Part shown: positions 1 to 6,308 of the stretch, piece by piece
Position numbering within the stretch: position 1 is the stretch's first letter
Layout of the letters: each line of letters starts with the position of its first letter
Assembly (NCBI GenBank): GCA_016868515.1
Contig: VGGM01000102.1
Location: 1 to 6,308, forward strand
Reading direction: 5' to 3'
DNA from: Bacteroidota bacterium
GTDB lineage: Bacteria; Bacteroidota; Bacteroidia; Bacteroidales; VadinHA17
Length of the DNA: 6,308 nt
The notes under the pieces: model-generated
Database searches by the model: none
What the model saw: the letters and a program-made list of their open reading frames with translations, nothing else
Told to the model about the DNA's origin: nothing
Position numbers and translations under genes: made by a program

Positions 1-209
1 GCCTGAGGGTCAAGGTTGAAGGCAATATTACCGGTGACCACCCGCGACACTTCGATACGATGCACATTGTTTACTTCATCAAGGGAAAGAACATACCCGC
101 CGATAAAGCAGAACTTGCTGCAAAGCTTTCACAGGAAAAATACTGCGGAGTTTCATACAGCTACAGGGCAAGTATAAAAATTACCCACGAAATTATTTAC
201 GAGGACTGA
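1..209 (+). CDS. OsmC/Ohr-family protein, C-terminal fragment
   Basis: This is the last 68 codons, read from base 3, of a gene whose start lies left of the window; the TGA stop is at 207-209. The visible protein runs from LRVKVEGN to EIIYED. It matches the C-terminal half of the OsmC fold: a strand, then a DHPRHF turn, a strand of the HIVYFIKGKN type, a helix that begins PADKAELAAKLSQ, then the EKYCGVS motif and a final strand, THEIIYE. The cysteine in KYC (codon 144-146) is at the position of the second redox cysteine of OsmC/Ohr thiol peroxidases, which reduce organic hydroperoxides. The first cysteine would lie upstream and cannot be checked, so peroxidase activity is inferred. OsmC-like proteins of the YhfA type also have this C-terminus, so the subfamily is open. 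No signal peptide can be judged. The gene converges on pheS with a 24 bp gap. Confidence 0.85.
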   Translation, partial: LRVKVEGNITGDHPRHFDTMHIVYFIKGKNIPADKAELAAKLSQEKYCGVSYSYRASIKITHEIIYED

Positions 210-233
210 GCACCGGAAAAATAACCGGAAACC

Positions 234-1271
234 TCAGAAAACAGGTCTGAATTGCGACAGGAATCGGATATCGTTTTCAAAATACAGCCGAAGATCGTCA
301 ACCCTGTATTTAAGCATTGCAATGCGCTCAATGCCCATGCCGAAAGCAAAACCTGTGTACTTTTCACTGTCAATGCCGCAGGCCCCTAGTACTGCCTGAT
401 GAACCATGCCACAGCCCAGAACTTCAAGCCACCCGGTGTGCTTGCAAACATTACACCCTTTGCCGCTGCAGAGCCGGCAGCTTACATCCAGTTCTGCCGA
501 AGGCTCGGTGAAAGGAAAATATGAAGGGCGGAACCGGATTTCAACAGACGGACCAAACATTTCACGCGAAAAGAAAAGTAACGTTTGCCTGAGGTCGGCA
601 AACGACACGTTCGTGTCGATGTACAACCCCTCAACCTGGTGGAAAATGCAATGAGCACGGGCCGAAACAGCCTCGTTCCTGAAAACCCGCCCCGGCGAAA
701 TGGTCCTTATAGGCGGCTTTTCATTCTCCATTACCCTTACCTGTACCGAAGATGTGTGCGTACGAAGCAGAATATCATCAACCGACGACCTCTCATCCGA
801 CAGCCGGGATATGAAAAAAGTATCCTGCATATCGCGGGCCGGATGATCGGGTGCAAAATTCAGCTTCGAGAAGACATGATTATCGTCTTCTATTTCCGGC
901 CCCTCCGATACTGTAAAACCGATCCTTGAAAAAATAGAGATTATCTCGTTCCTCACTATCGAAATAGGGTGCCTGGCGCCCGCCTCCAGCGGATACCCAG
1001 GCCTTGTATAGTCATTTAGCGATACAGCTGATTCTGACAGCGACCCCCTGCTGTTGCTTTCAAGAATGTCCTGGGCCAGGTTTTTAAGTTCGTTCAGTGC
1101 TTTTCCGGTCTCCTTCTTAAGATCGGCAGGAACACTTCTGAAATCGTCAAACAATAATGATATTGCCCCCCTCCGGCTGAGATACCTGATCCTGAACTGC
1201 TCTGTTGATCCGGGTGAATCAAACCGGTATTCTTCAATCTCTCTCTTTATTTTTTCAATTATCTCCTTCAT
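234..1271 (-). CDS. pheS: Phenylalanine--tRNA ligase alpha subunit
   Basis: PheS is the catalytic alpha subunit of the cytoplasmic alpha2-beta2 enzyme that charges tRNA-Phe. The 345-residue product has normal length. Residues 1-80 are a charged helical region, the N-terminal tRNA-binding coiled coil. The class II core follows: motif 1 from HPISIVRNEI (101) to EGPEIE (123-128), the HPARDMQDTF element (143-152), motif 2 from GRVFRNEAVS (194) to HQVEGLYID (211-219), FRPSYFPFTEPSAELDV (247-263) in the phenylalanine pocket, and motif 3 GFAFGMGIERIAML (307-320). The usual pocket alanine is A309. Cysteines 265, 268, 273 and 276 form a CxxC-x4-CxxC insert before GWLEVLGCGM that is absent from E. coli PheS. 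The ATG at 1269-1271 starts 11 bp after the stop of the upstream isomerase gene, so the two are probably co-transcribed; no clear Shine-Dalgarno sequence is visible. The beta subunit gene pheT is not adjacent here. Confidence 0.98.
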   Translation of the reverse strand: MKEIIEKIKREIEEYRFDSPGSTEQFRIRYLSRRGAISLLFDDFRSVPADLKKETGKALNELKNLAQDILESNSRGSLSESAVSLNDYTRPGYPLEAGARHPISIVRNEIISIFSRIGFTVSEGPEIEDDNHVFSKLNFAPDHPARDMQDTFFISRLSDERSSVDDILLRTHTSSVQVRVMENEKPPIRTISPGRVFRNEAVSARAHCIFHQVEGLYIDTNVSFADLRQTLLFFSREMFGPSVEIRFRPSYFPFTEPSAELDVSCRLCSGKGCNVCKHTGWLEVLGCGMVHQAVLGACGIDSEKYTGFAFGMGIERIAMLKYRVDDLRLYFENDIRFLSQFRPVF

Positions 1272-1282
1272 CAGAGTGGAAA

Positions 1283-2089
1283 TTATTTTTTCACAACCAC
1301 AGCCCTGATTATTCTCACCTGGCCGGAATGAGGCCTGCCTGCCTCATTGGCTGGTTCAGCTGCAATTTTGTCAATTACATCGAAACCCTCCGTTACCTCC
1401 CCGAATACAGTATAGTTCGTATCAAGATGTGGAGTACCTCCTACGGTTTTATATACCTCTCGCTGCTCAGGCGGAATAACATAAGGCTCATTGTTTTCAA
1501 AATATTCATGCATTCGCAGGGCAACTTTTTCCTGTATTTCGGCGGAGGAAATCTCAATACCGGCAGAATCGGCCGCCGCCTTCTCCTCCGACATATATCT
1601 GAAATAGAGATTATCACCGAAGTCCCTGTTTATCCGTTCCTGCTGAGCAGCAAGGGTTTCGTCGGTATGTACCACCCCCTGTACAATATAGAATTGTGTT
1701 CCCGATGATGCCCTGAGGGGATTTCCCTGGCCCCCCATTCTAGCTGCAGCCAGGGCCCCTTTTTTATGATACAGTCCCGGAATGATCTCTGCCGGTATTG
1801 TATATCTGTATTTTGAAATATCTGAACCCTCAACAAAAGAACCCCTGGTTTCAGGATTCCCGGTCTGTATCATGAACCCGTCATATATCCTGTGAAAGAA
1901 TATATCATTGTAGAAACCCGATTTTACCAGCTCCAGAAAATTGTCACGGTGGCCGGGCGTTTCATTATATAATTTTAGCTTAATATCACCGTGTGTGGTG
2001 GTGAGCTTTACAAGGAAAACCTTCTCTCCTGCCCGATTGCATCCTGCAAGCAAAAGGACCGATATAAATACCAGGGCAACTCTATTCAT
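1283..2089 (-). CDS. Cyclophilin-type peptidyl-prolyl cis-trans isomerase, lipoprotein
   Basis: Cyclophilins catalyse cis-trans isomerisation of X-Pro bonds. This 268-residue protein starts with a lipoprotein signal, NRVALVFISVLLLAGC, with lipobox LAGC (14-17), so it probably acts anchored in the periplasm or outer membrane. The cyclophilin domain starts near residue 24. By alignment to human cyclophilin A, the catalytic Arg is R67 in FFHRIYDGFMIQTGNP, with F72, M73 and Q75 also kept; Q132 and F133 are in SSGTQFYI. The Trp121 position is H221 and the His126 position is Y226 in HLDTNYTVFGEV. Between these blocks, roughly residues 139-218, lies an insertion of about 80 residues that is charged and probably helical (DETLAAQQERINRDFGDN onward). 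Similar insertions occur in Bacteroidota cyclophilins as I recall them. It is the first gene of a unit with pheS. A -7-like element lies 26 bp upstream of its ATG. Confidence 0.95.
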   Translation of the reverse strand: MNRVALVFISVLLLAGCNRAGEKVFLVKLTTTHGDIKLKLYNETPGHRDNFLELVKSGFYNDIFFHRIYDGFMIQTGNPETRGSFVEGSDISKYRYTIPAEIIPGLYHKKGALAAARMGGQGNPLRASSGTQFYIVQGVVHTDETLAAQQERINRDFGDNLYFRYMSEEKAAADSAGIEISSAEIQEKVALRMHEYFENNEPYVIPPEQREVYKTVGGTPHLDTNYTVFGEVTEGFDVIDKIAAEPANEAGRPHSGQVRIIRAVVVKK

Positions 2090-2114
2090 GATGATAGTCG
2101 TTAAATGATGGGCT

Positions 2115-2122
2115 CAAAGTTA
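2115..2122 (-). promoter_or_regulatory. Candidate -7 promoter element for the isomerase-pheS unit
   Basis: On the minus strand this reads TAACTTTG, an exact match to the Bacteroidota -7 consensus TAnnTTTG used by the primary sigma factor. A start of transcription a few bases downstream would give a leader of about 20 nt before the ATG at 2087-2089, which is a natural spacing. No TTG-type -33 element is visible at the expected distance; the upstream sequence is AT-rich (for example GAAATATTAACATTATTATG). An eight-base motif with two free positions occurs by chance fairly often, so position is the main support. Confidence 0.45.
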
Positions 2123-2200
2123 TCCATAATAATGTTAATATTTCATGCGACAGGTTCATATTTAAAAGACATGCCGGGATGATAACTGATTGACGATACA

Positions 2201-2208
2201 TATATTTG
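2201..2208 (+). promoter_or_regulatory. Candidate -7 promoter element for the flippase operon
   Basis: The sequence TATATTTG matches the Bacteroidota -7 consensus TAnnTTTG. It ends 14 bp before the ATG at 2223, so transcription starting a few bases downstream would leave a leader of only about 10 nt or less. If real, it rules out the in-frame TTG at 2190 as the start of the flippase gene, since that codon would lie upstream of the transcript. No convincing -33 element is seen about 20 bp further upstream, so this is a weak call. Confidence 0.35.
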
Positions 2209-2222
2209 CTGAAAATTATTCA

Positions 2223-3713
2223 ATGGAGGAAGTCAGGAAGCTGGCCGGACAGACTGCTATTTACGGGATAGGCACCATGGTTCCGAGATTCCTCAATTAC
2301 GCCGTTCTTACACCCCTGTTTACCTACACCGTGAAAACAGATGCAGATTACGGTGTAATAGTTGAATTGTATGCATGGATGGTAATACTTCTGGTGGTGC
2401 TGACTTACGGCATGGAGACCGGGTTTTTCAGGTTTGCAAAAAAGAATGGCGACGAAAAAGTTGTATATGGCACAGCCATTCTTAGTCTGTTTGCCACCTC
2501 AGTGCTGTTTGTGGTTTTTGTAAATCTCTTTATCGGTGACGTTGCCGCTTTCTTCAATTACAGGGAGAACAGGGACTACATACGGATGTTTACAGCAATT
2601 GTGGCTATAGATGCTTTTTGTGCCATTCCGTTCGCAAGGCTTCGAAGCGACAACCGGCCGGTTCTGTTCAGCACGATTAAAATAGCCAACGTGTTGATTA
2701 CTGTTGCTTTTCTTTTGTTTTTCATTAAAATAGCCCCTGCCGCCTACGACAGGGGAAATCACCTTGTTGTGTCGTTCTATCGCCCCGATTACTATGTTGG
2801 TTATGTATTTATGGCGAACCTTATTGGCAGCGCATCGGTTTTGCTGATGCTTATGCCGGTAATCTTCAGCGCAAAGATTGTTTTCTCATGGAGGGTATGG
2901 AGAGAAATGACCGGGTACTCGTTTCCGCTGCTTATTGGCGGACTCGCCGGCTCGATGAATGATGTTCTTGATAAGATACTGCTGAGAAGGCTCACAACCG
3001 ATGTAGACGGACTGGCCGTAACCGGACAGTATGGGGCTGGATATAAGATTGCCGTGTTAATGTCTCTCTTTATCCAGATGTTCCGTTTTGCTGCCGAACC
3101 ATTCTTTTTTGAAAAGGCTTCAAAGCATGACGCAAGAAAAACATACGCCTTCGTTATGAGGCATTTTGTTATTGTGGCATTAATAATTTTTATTGCAATA
3201 AATGTATTCCTGCCTGTCGTACAGTACTTTGTTGGCCCGATGCTCAGACAGGCGGTAGTTGTAGTACCCATAGTGAGTTTTGGATACCTGCTTTACGGGA
3301 TTTACCTCAACCTCAGCGTGTGGTATAAGGTAAATGATATGACAAGGTTTGGTGCCTATTTCACCATTTCGGGAGCGCTGATTACCGTGATTATAAATGT
3401 TACCCTGATACCGGTTTACGGATACATGGCATCAGCATGGGCCCATGTGGCATGTTACGGGCTTATGGTATTGCTTTCATACTTTACGGGAAAGAGAATG
3501 TACCGGGTAGATTATGACATGACTGGAATGGTTTTGTACTTGATTGCAGCAATAGCAATCGCACTGTTTTCGTTATACGTTGATATGGGAAGCGTATTAT
3601 CGAACATAATAACCGGAGCAGTTCTGCTTGTCGGTTTTATCTTTGTGGCGGAAAGACGCGACGGAACATTCGGGCTTTTATTTGGAAGAAACGGGAAGTA
3701 TGGAAAGACTTAA
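2223..3713 (+). CDS. Polysaccharide (lipid-linked oligosaccharide) flippase, Wzx/MOP superfamily
   Basis: This 496-residue, very hydrophobic inner-membrane protein has about 12-14 predicted transmembrane segments, roughly at 11-31, 44-66, 82-105, 119-139, 151-171, 194-217, 234-252, 276-296, 314-337, 345-366, 376-398, 402-422, 434-453 and 458-476. The opening [20 protein letters not shown] is the typical start of polysaccharide-biosynthesis flippases of Bacteroidota (Polysacc_synt, MOP exporter superfamily). Internal marks include R22 in the first segment, DKILLRRL (250-257) and [14 protein letters not shown] (287-300). Such proteins flip undecaprenyl-linked glycans across the inner membrane; the cargo here is unknown. 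The frame is open upstream to a TTG at 2190, but I chose the ATG at 2223 because the family sequence begins there and a candidate -7 element overlaps the extra codons. It leads the operon and overlaps dut by 14 bp. No glycosyltransferase gene is next to it. Confidence 0.92.
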   Translation: MEEVRKLAGQTAIYGIGTMVPRFLNYAVLTPLFTYTVKTDADYGVIVELYAWMVILLVVLTYGMETGFFRFAKKNGDEKVVYGTAILSLFATSVLFVVFVNLFIGDVAAFFNYRENRDYIRMFTAIVAIDAFCAIPFARLRSDNRPVLFSTIKIANVLITVAFLLFFIKIAPAAYDRGNHLVVSFYRPDYYVGYVFMANLIGSASVLLMLMPVIFSAKIVFSWRVWREMTGYSFPLLIGGLAGSMNDVLDKILLRRLTTDVDGLAVTGQYGAGYKIAVLMSLFIQMFRFAAEPFFFEKASKHDARKTYAFVMRHFVIVALIIFIAINVFLPVVQYFVGPMLRQAVVVVPIVSFGYLLYGIYLNLSVWYKVNDMTRFGAYFTISGALITVIINVTLIPVYGYMASAWAHVACYGLMVLLSYFTGKRMYRVDYDMTGMVLYLIAAIAIALFSLYVDMGSVLSNIITGAVLLVGFIFVAERRDGTFGLLFGRNGKYGKT

Positions 3714-4143
3714 GGTTAAAATAGTAAACAGGTCGGCTTATCCGCTGCCTGAATACTCTACTGGACTATCGGCAGGAATGGATATACGGGCGAATATTTC
3801 TGATGCGCTAACTATTTCACCCGGGGAAAGAGCCCTGGTTCCCACAGGATTGTTTATTGAGCTTCCGGAAGGATTCGAAGCACAAATCAGGCCAAGAAGC
3901 GGACTCGCCTGCAACCATGGGATAACTATGTTAAACTCTCCGGGCACCGTTGATGCCGATTACCGCGGAGAGGTTGAAGTACTACTTATAAACCTGTCAG
4001 GCGAGGATTTCATTATTAACAATGGCGACAGGATAGGGCAGATGATTATATCACGGCACGAAACCGTTGAATGGGTTGCAACAGACAAAATAAGCCCAAG
4101 CAAAAGGGGCACCGGCGGTTTCGGTCACACTGGAAAAGCATGA
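3700..4143 (+). CDS. dut: dUTP diphosphatase (dUTPase)
   Basis: This enzyme hydrolyses dUTP to dUMP and pyrophosphate, keeping uracil out of DNA and supplying dUMP for thymidylate synthesis; it works as a cytoplasmic homotrimer. The 147-residue product has normal length and all five trimeric-dUTPase motifs: motif 1 SAGMDIRA (24-31), motif 2 RPRSGLA (64-70), motif 3 [11 protein letters not shown] (82-92) with catalytic D85 and uracil-stacking Y88, motif 4 GDRIGQMII (109-117), and motif 5 [10 protein letters not shown] (136-145) with the phosphate-capping F141. The frame is open upstream to 3628, but the ATG at 3700 fits the family N-terminus ([10 protein letters not shown]). It sits inside the last codons of the flippase gene, with GGGAAG just upstream as a weak ribosome-binding candidate. 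The gene overlaps the following TPR gene by 4 bp (ATGA), so translation is probably coupled on both sides. Confidence 0.98.
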   Translation: MERLKVKIVNRSAYPLPEYSTGLSAGMDIRANISDALTISPGERALVPTGLFIELPEGFEAQIRPRSGLACNHGITMLNSPGTVDADYRGEVEVLLINLSGEDFIINNGDRIGQMIISRHETVEWVATDKISPSKRGTGGFGHTGKA

Positions 4144-5852
4144 AGGCGGTAATAGCAGCAATATGTTTTGTCATTTTTATAGCATGCGGTTGCGGCAAGC
4201 AGAGTGTGCCTGCGGCATCAACTTCTGTTATTCAGGGTGATCAGTCTGTCAGGTATGAATTCTTTTTCGTGGAAGGAATACGAAATAAGCTCATCGGCTC
4301 GCCTGCTGAAGCAATTGAATTGTTCGAAGAGTGTATTAAAACCGACCCGTCAAGAGCCGGTGCATATTACCAGATCGCTCAGATATCATTTATTCTGGGC
4401 AACATGCAATCAGCAGAGGAATATGGATTAATGGCACTGGAAAGGGAGAAGAACATATGGCATTATTTGCTTGCCGCGAATGTTTTATACCAGACAGGAA
4501 AACGTGACAGCGCCACGATGATTTATGAATCGGCCGTAAAGAATTTTCCTGACAATGAGGAAATACGTTTTACACTTGCCGGTGTCTATTATGAGACTGA
4601 AAGATATCCCGCCGCCGCCAGGATTTTTGAGGAGTTTGACAGAAAATACTCTCTTTCAGGGAATTCGGCAATACCACTGGTAAGAACCTACATGAAGATG
4701 GGTGATTACGCCAGGGCAGAGGAGAAGCTTTCTGTGCTGATTGCTGAATACCCGGAAGAGACTGCTTTCAAGGGTGTTCTGGCTGAGCTCTACAGGGAAA
4801 AAGACGAATCTGATAAGGCAGCAATGGTTTATGATAACCTTTTAAAGGAGGACCCGGATAATGTTCAGACTCTTTTTTCTGTTATTGAGTTTTTCAGAAA
4901 GGAAAACAATAACGCCAGTATTTTTGATGTGCTGAACATTGTGGCTGTCAGCGAGGGCGTTTCCGCTGAAGATAAAGTCAGGATATTTGCGGCGCAGCTG
5001 GAAGACACTCTGTTTGTTGGCAATTACGCCCGGGAACTGGAAATGTCTTTAATGATACTTGAAGCATCACACAGTGATAATTCGGTAATAAGACTGCTGA
5101 AGCCAGAATTATTTACAATGACAGGAAGAGATGAGGAGGCAATCAGCTATTATGAGGAGTATTTAACAAGATGGCCGGAAAACTATTATGCCTGGGAAAA
5201 GCTGTTGATGCTTCTGCTTACAGATAAAAACTATGAAAAACTATACTCCATTTCCACACAGGCAGTTAGGCGATTCAATACGGCCATTATGCCCCGGCTG
5301 TCGAATGCTTTCGCTGCCGTGGAGGTGGGATTGTATGACGATGCTATTGAACAGCTTACCCGGCTAAGGCGTCTAATTAACAATGACCAACAACTGTCCC
5401 TGCAGATCTTATCTGTTGAAGCAGACGCTCTGTACAGAAAGGGTTTGTATGATGAGGCTTTCAACAAGTATGATGAGGCACTGAGTCTTGATTTTAACGA
5501 CAGGGTAATACTGAATAATTACGCCTATTTTCTTGCAGAGAGAGACTTGCGGCTAAGGGATGCCAGGAAGATGATTGAAAAGGTCATTGCTGTAGAAAAC
5601 GACAACAACACATATAACGATACATACGCCTGGGTGTTGTATAAACAGGGTAGAGTCAGAAAGGCTGAAAAGATCATGAGGGCCATTGTTGAGTCGGAAG
5701 ACAGCGCCGATGCAGAATATTACGAACATTACGGTTACATACTAAAGGCCATGAGAAGATGTGCCCAGGCAGTCATCTCATGGAACAGGGCAATCGAGCT
5801 TGATGTAAGCAGGAAGCACCTGGAAATGGAGATAGAGAGTTGCAGACGATGA
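4140..5852 (+). CDS. TPR-repeat lipoprotein
   Basis: This 570-residue protein starts with a short lipoprotein-type signal, [20 protein letters not shown]16 (FIAC) or C18 (ACGC) could be lipidated; neither is a textbook lipobox. Almost all the rest is tetratricopeptide repeats, approximately at 38-71, 74-105, 107-138, 142-173, 177-207 and 210-241, a degenerate stretch at 242-312, then 315-347, 350-380, 386-412, 421-453, 454-487, 491-524 and 526-559. The clearest repeats carry the usual G/A-Y-A-P pattern, such as [17 protein letters not shown]. The block [10 protein letters not shown] (458-467) followed by [13 protein letters not shown] (493-505) is a recurrent signature of bacterial envelope TPR proteins. 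No enzymatic domain is visible, so it is probably a scaffold on the periplasmic side of a membrane; its partners are unknown. The ATG at 4140 overlaps the dut stop; an upstream in-frame ATG at 4071 lies inside dut and would bury the signal peptide. The gene overlaps the next by 4 bp. Confidence 0.9.
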   Translation: MKAVIAAICFVIFIACGCGKQSVPAASTSVIQGDQSVRYEFFFVEGIRNKLIGSPAEAIELFEECIKTDPSRAGAYYQIAQISFILGNMQSAEEYGLMALEREKNIWHYLLAANVLYQTGKRDSATMIYESAVKNFPDNEEIRFTLAGVYYETERYPAAARIFEEFDRKYSLSGNSAIPLVRTYMKMGDYARAEEKLSVLIAEYPEETAFKGVLAELYREKDESDKAAMVYDNLLKEDPDNVQTLFSVIEFFRKENNNASIFDVLNIVAVSEGVSAEDKVRIFAAQLEDTLFVGNYARELEMSLMILEASHSDNSVIRLLKPELFTMTGRDEEAISYYEEYLTRWPENYYAWEKLLMLLLTDKNYEKLYSISTQAVRRFNTAIMPRLSNAFAAVEVGLYDDAIEQLTRLRRLINNDQQLSLQILSVEADALYRKGLYDEAFNKYDEALSLDFNDRVILNNYAYFLAERDLRLRDARKMIEKVIAVENDNNTYNDTYAWVLYKQGRVRKAEKIMRAIVESEDSADAEYYEHYGYILKAMRRCAQAVISWNRAIELDVSRKHLEMEIESCRR

Positions 5853-6308
5853 GAATGAAACAGTCATTGGTCTTGATGCTGGTTGTGGTGGTTGTTGCGG
5901 GCTGTTCTGGTCTCAGGCGTATACCATCCGGTACCGGAACAATCATGGACAGGACTGAGGGCGGGATTGATTCTAAGTTGTTGTATGATAATAATATAGC
6001 AGCCAAAGGGGTATATATTAGTAAAATGCATGCCGAGTTTATTTCAGGCAATGTGAGTGAAAGATTCAATGCTAATCTGCGCGTATCGGGGAATGGTCAA
6101 TGGCTGCTAAGCATACGTACTGTTGCAGGGATTGAAGCAGCAAGGATACATGCCGACAGAGAATCGGTTACCGTACTCGACAGGCTGTCAAGAAGGGCGA
6201 TAATCTACCCCTGGGCACAGTTAAAAAATGAGTATCGCCTCTCTTATGAAATATTGCCGTTGATTCTTGGAGATCTTCCGGCTGTGTTTCTTGAGCAGGG
6301 AGGTTATT
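5849..6308 (+). CDS. DUF4292-type lipoprotein, LolB-like (partial, 3' end cut by the window)
   Basis: The frame is open from the ATG at 5849 to the right edge, giving 153 complete codons with no stop. The N-terminus [19 protein letters not shown] is a lipoprotein signal with lipobox VAGC (16-19); a second in-frame ATG at 5855 is also possible. After the lipid anchor come a linker and then alternating strands: GVYISKMHAEFISG (54-67), ERFNANLRVSGNGQWLLSIR (71-90), TVAGIEAARIHADRESVTVL (91-110), DRLSRRAIIYPW (111-122) and a helix containing EILPLILGDLP (134-144). I recognise this as the DUF4292 family, which in Bacteroidota follows a TPR gene downstream of dut. The order of elements resembles E. 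coli LolB, where TNPLGSTELEL, VQLVDNKGQRY and WILGLP fall in matching positions, which suggests an outer-membrane lipoprotein-insertion type fold. Function is inferred. The start overlaps the TPR gene stop (ATGA), the last coupled join of the operon. Confidence 0.82.
   Translation, partial: MRMKQSLVLMLVVVVVAGCSGLRRIPSGTGTIMDRTEGGIDSKLLYDNNIAAKGVYISKMHAEFISGNVSERFNANLRVSGNGQWLLSIRTVAGIEAARIHADRESVTVLDRLSRRAIIYPWAQLKNEYRLSYEILPLILGDLPAVFLEQGGY

Noticed and set aside
210..233. Possible bidirectional terminator between the OsmC gene and pheS
   Set aside because: The 24 bp gap contains a short direct repeat ACCGGAAA (212-219 and 224-231) but no stable GC-rich hairpin followed by a T-run on either strand.
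1205..1708. 167-codon plus-strand open frame across the pheS/isomerase junction
   Set aside because: It is antisense to two well-recognised genes, its product shows no domain or signal I recognise, and its composition looks like the complement of coding sequence.
2190..2222. TTG start at 2190 adding 11 residues to the flippase
   Set aside because: The added residues do not look like the family N-terminus, TTG is a rare start, and the -7 candidate at 2201-2208 falls inside this stretch; the ATG at 2223 gives the standard opening.
2801..3271. 156-codon minus-strand open frame inside the flippase gene
   Set aside because: It lies wholly within a clear membrane-protein gene and resembles the usual antisense shadow, with no recognisable motif.
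4071..4139. Upstream ATG at 4071 extending the TPR protein by 23 residues
   Set aside because: The extension is highly basic, is encoded within the dut motif 5 region in another frame, and would place the lipoprotein signal internally.
5773..6069. 98-codon minus-strand open frame over the TPR/DUF4292-type junction
   Set aside because: It overlaps the coupled ATGA join of two genes on the other strand and encodes nothing I recognise.
1..6308. Mobile elements, CRISPR arrays, tRNA or other structured RNA genes
   Set aside because: The genes are packed with almost no spare sequence, and I saw no terminal inverted repeats, spaced direct repeats, transposase or integrase motifs, or tRNA-like cloverleaf.

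Overview
The window looks like a piece of conserved chromosome from a member of the Bacteroidota, most likely Bacteroidales or a close relative, with GC content in the mid-40s by eye. The evidence is a PheS with the four-cysteine insert I associate with that phylum, a lipoprotein cyclophilin with a large helical insertion, the run flippase / dUTPase / TPR lipoprotein / DUF4292-type lipoprotein, two matches to the Bacteroidota -7 promoter element (TAnnTTTG), and no strong Shine-Dalgarno sequences. Nothing indicates a mobile element, prophage, CRISPR array, rRNA or tRNA. The taxonomic call rests on remembered family features, not on a search.

Layout. (1) Bases 1-209, + strand: the C-terminal end of an OsmC/Ohr-family protein. 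(2) Bases 234-2089, - strand: a two-gene unit read right to left, a cyclophilin-type peptidyl-prolyl isomerase lipoprotein followed 11 bp later by pheS. pheS converges on the OsmC gene across a 24 bp gap. (3) Bases 2090-2222: a 133 bp divergent intergenic region with one candidate -7 element facing each way. (4) Bases 2223-6308, + strand: a tightly packed operon of a MOP-superfamily polysaccharide flippase, dut, a large TPR lipoprotein and a partial lipoprotein of the DUF4292 type that runs off the right edge. The joins overlap by 14, 4 and 4 bp, so the four genes are probably co-transcribed and translationally coupled.

How the genes fit together. The right-hand operon is mainly an envelope operon: an inner-membrane lipid-linked glycan flippase and two lipoproteins, one with a LolB-like sequence layout, with dUTPase, a nucleotide-pool sanitation enzyme, between them. 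From memory this gene order recurs across Bacteroidota, often followed by an M23-type peptidase gene that would lie outside this window. The left-hand unit pairs a periplasmic or outer-membrane folding factor with an essential translation gene.

Overall this is core-genome territory, not an accessory island. I see no clearly new system. The most interesting leads are the LolB-like reading of the truncated last gene, which has no stop codon inside the window and is easily missed, and the unexplained linkage of a flippase without glycosyltransferases to dut and two lipoproteins.
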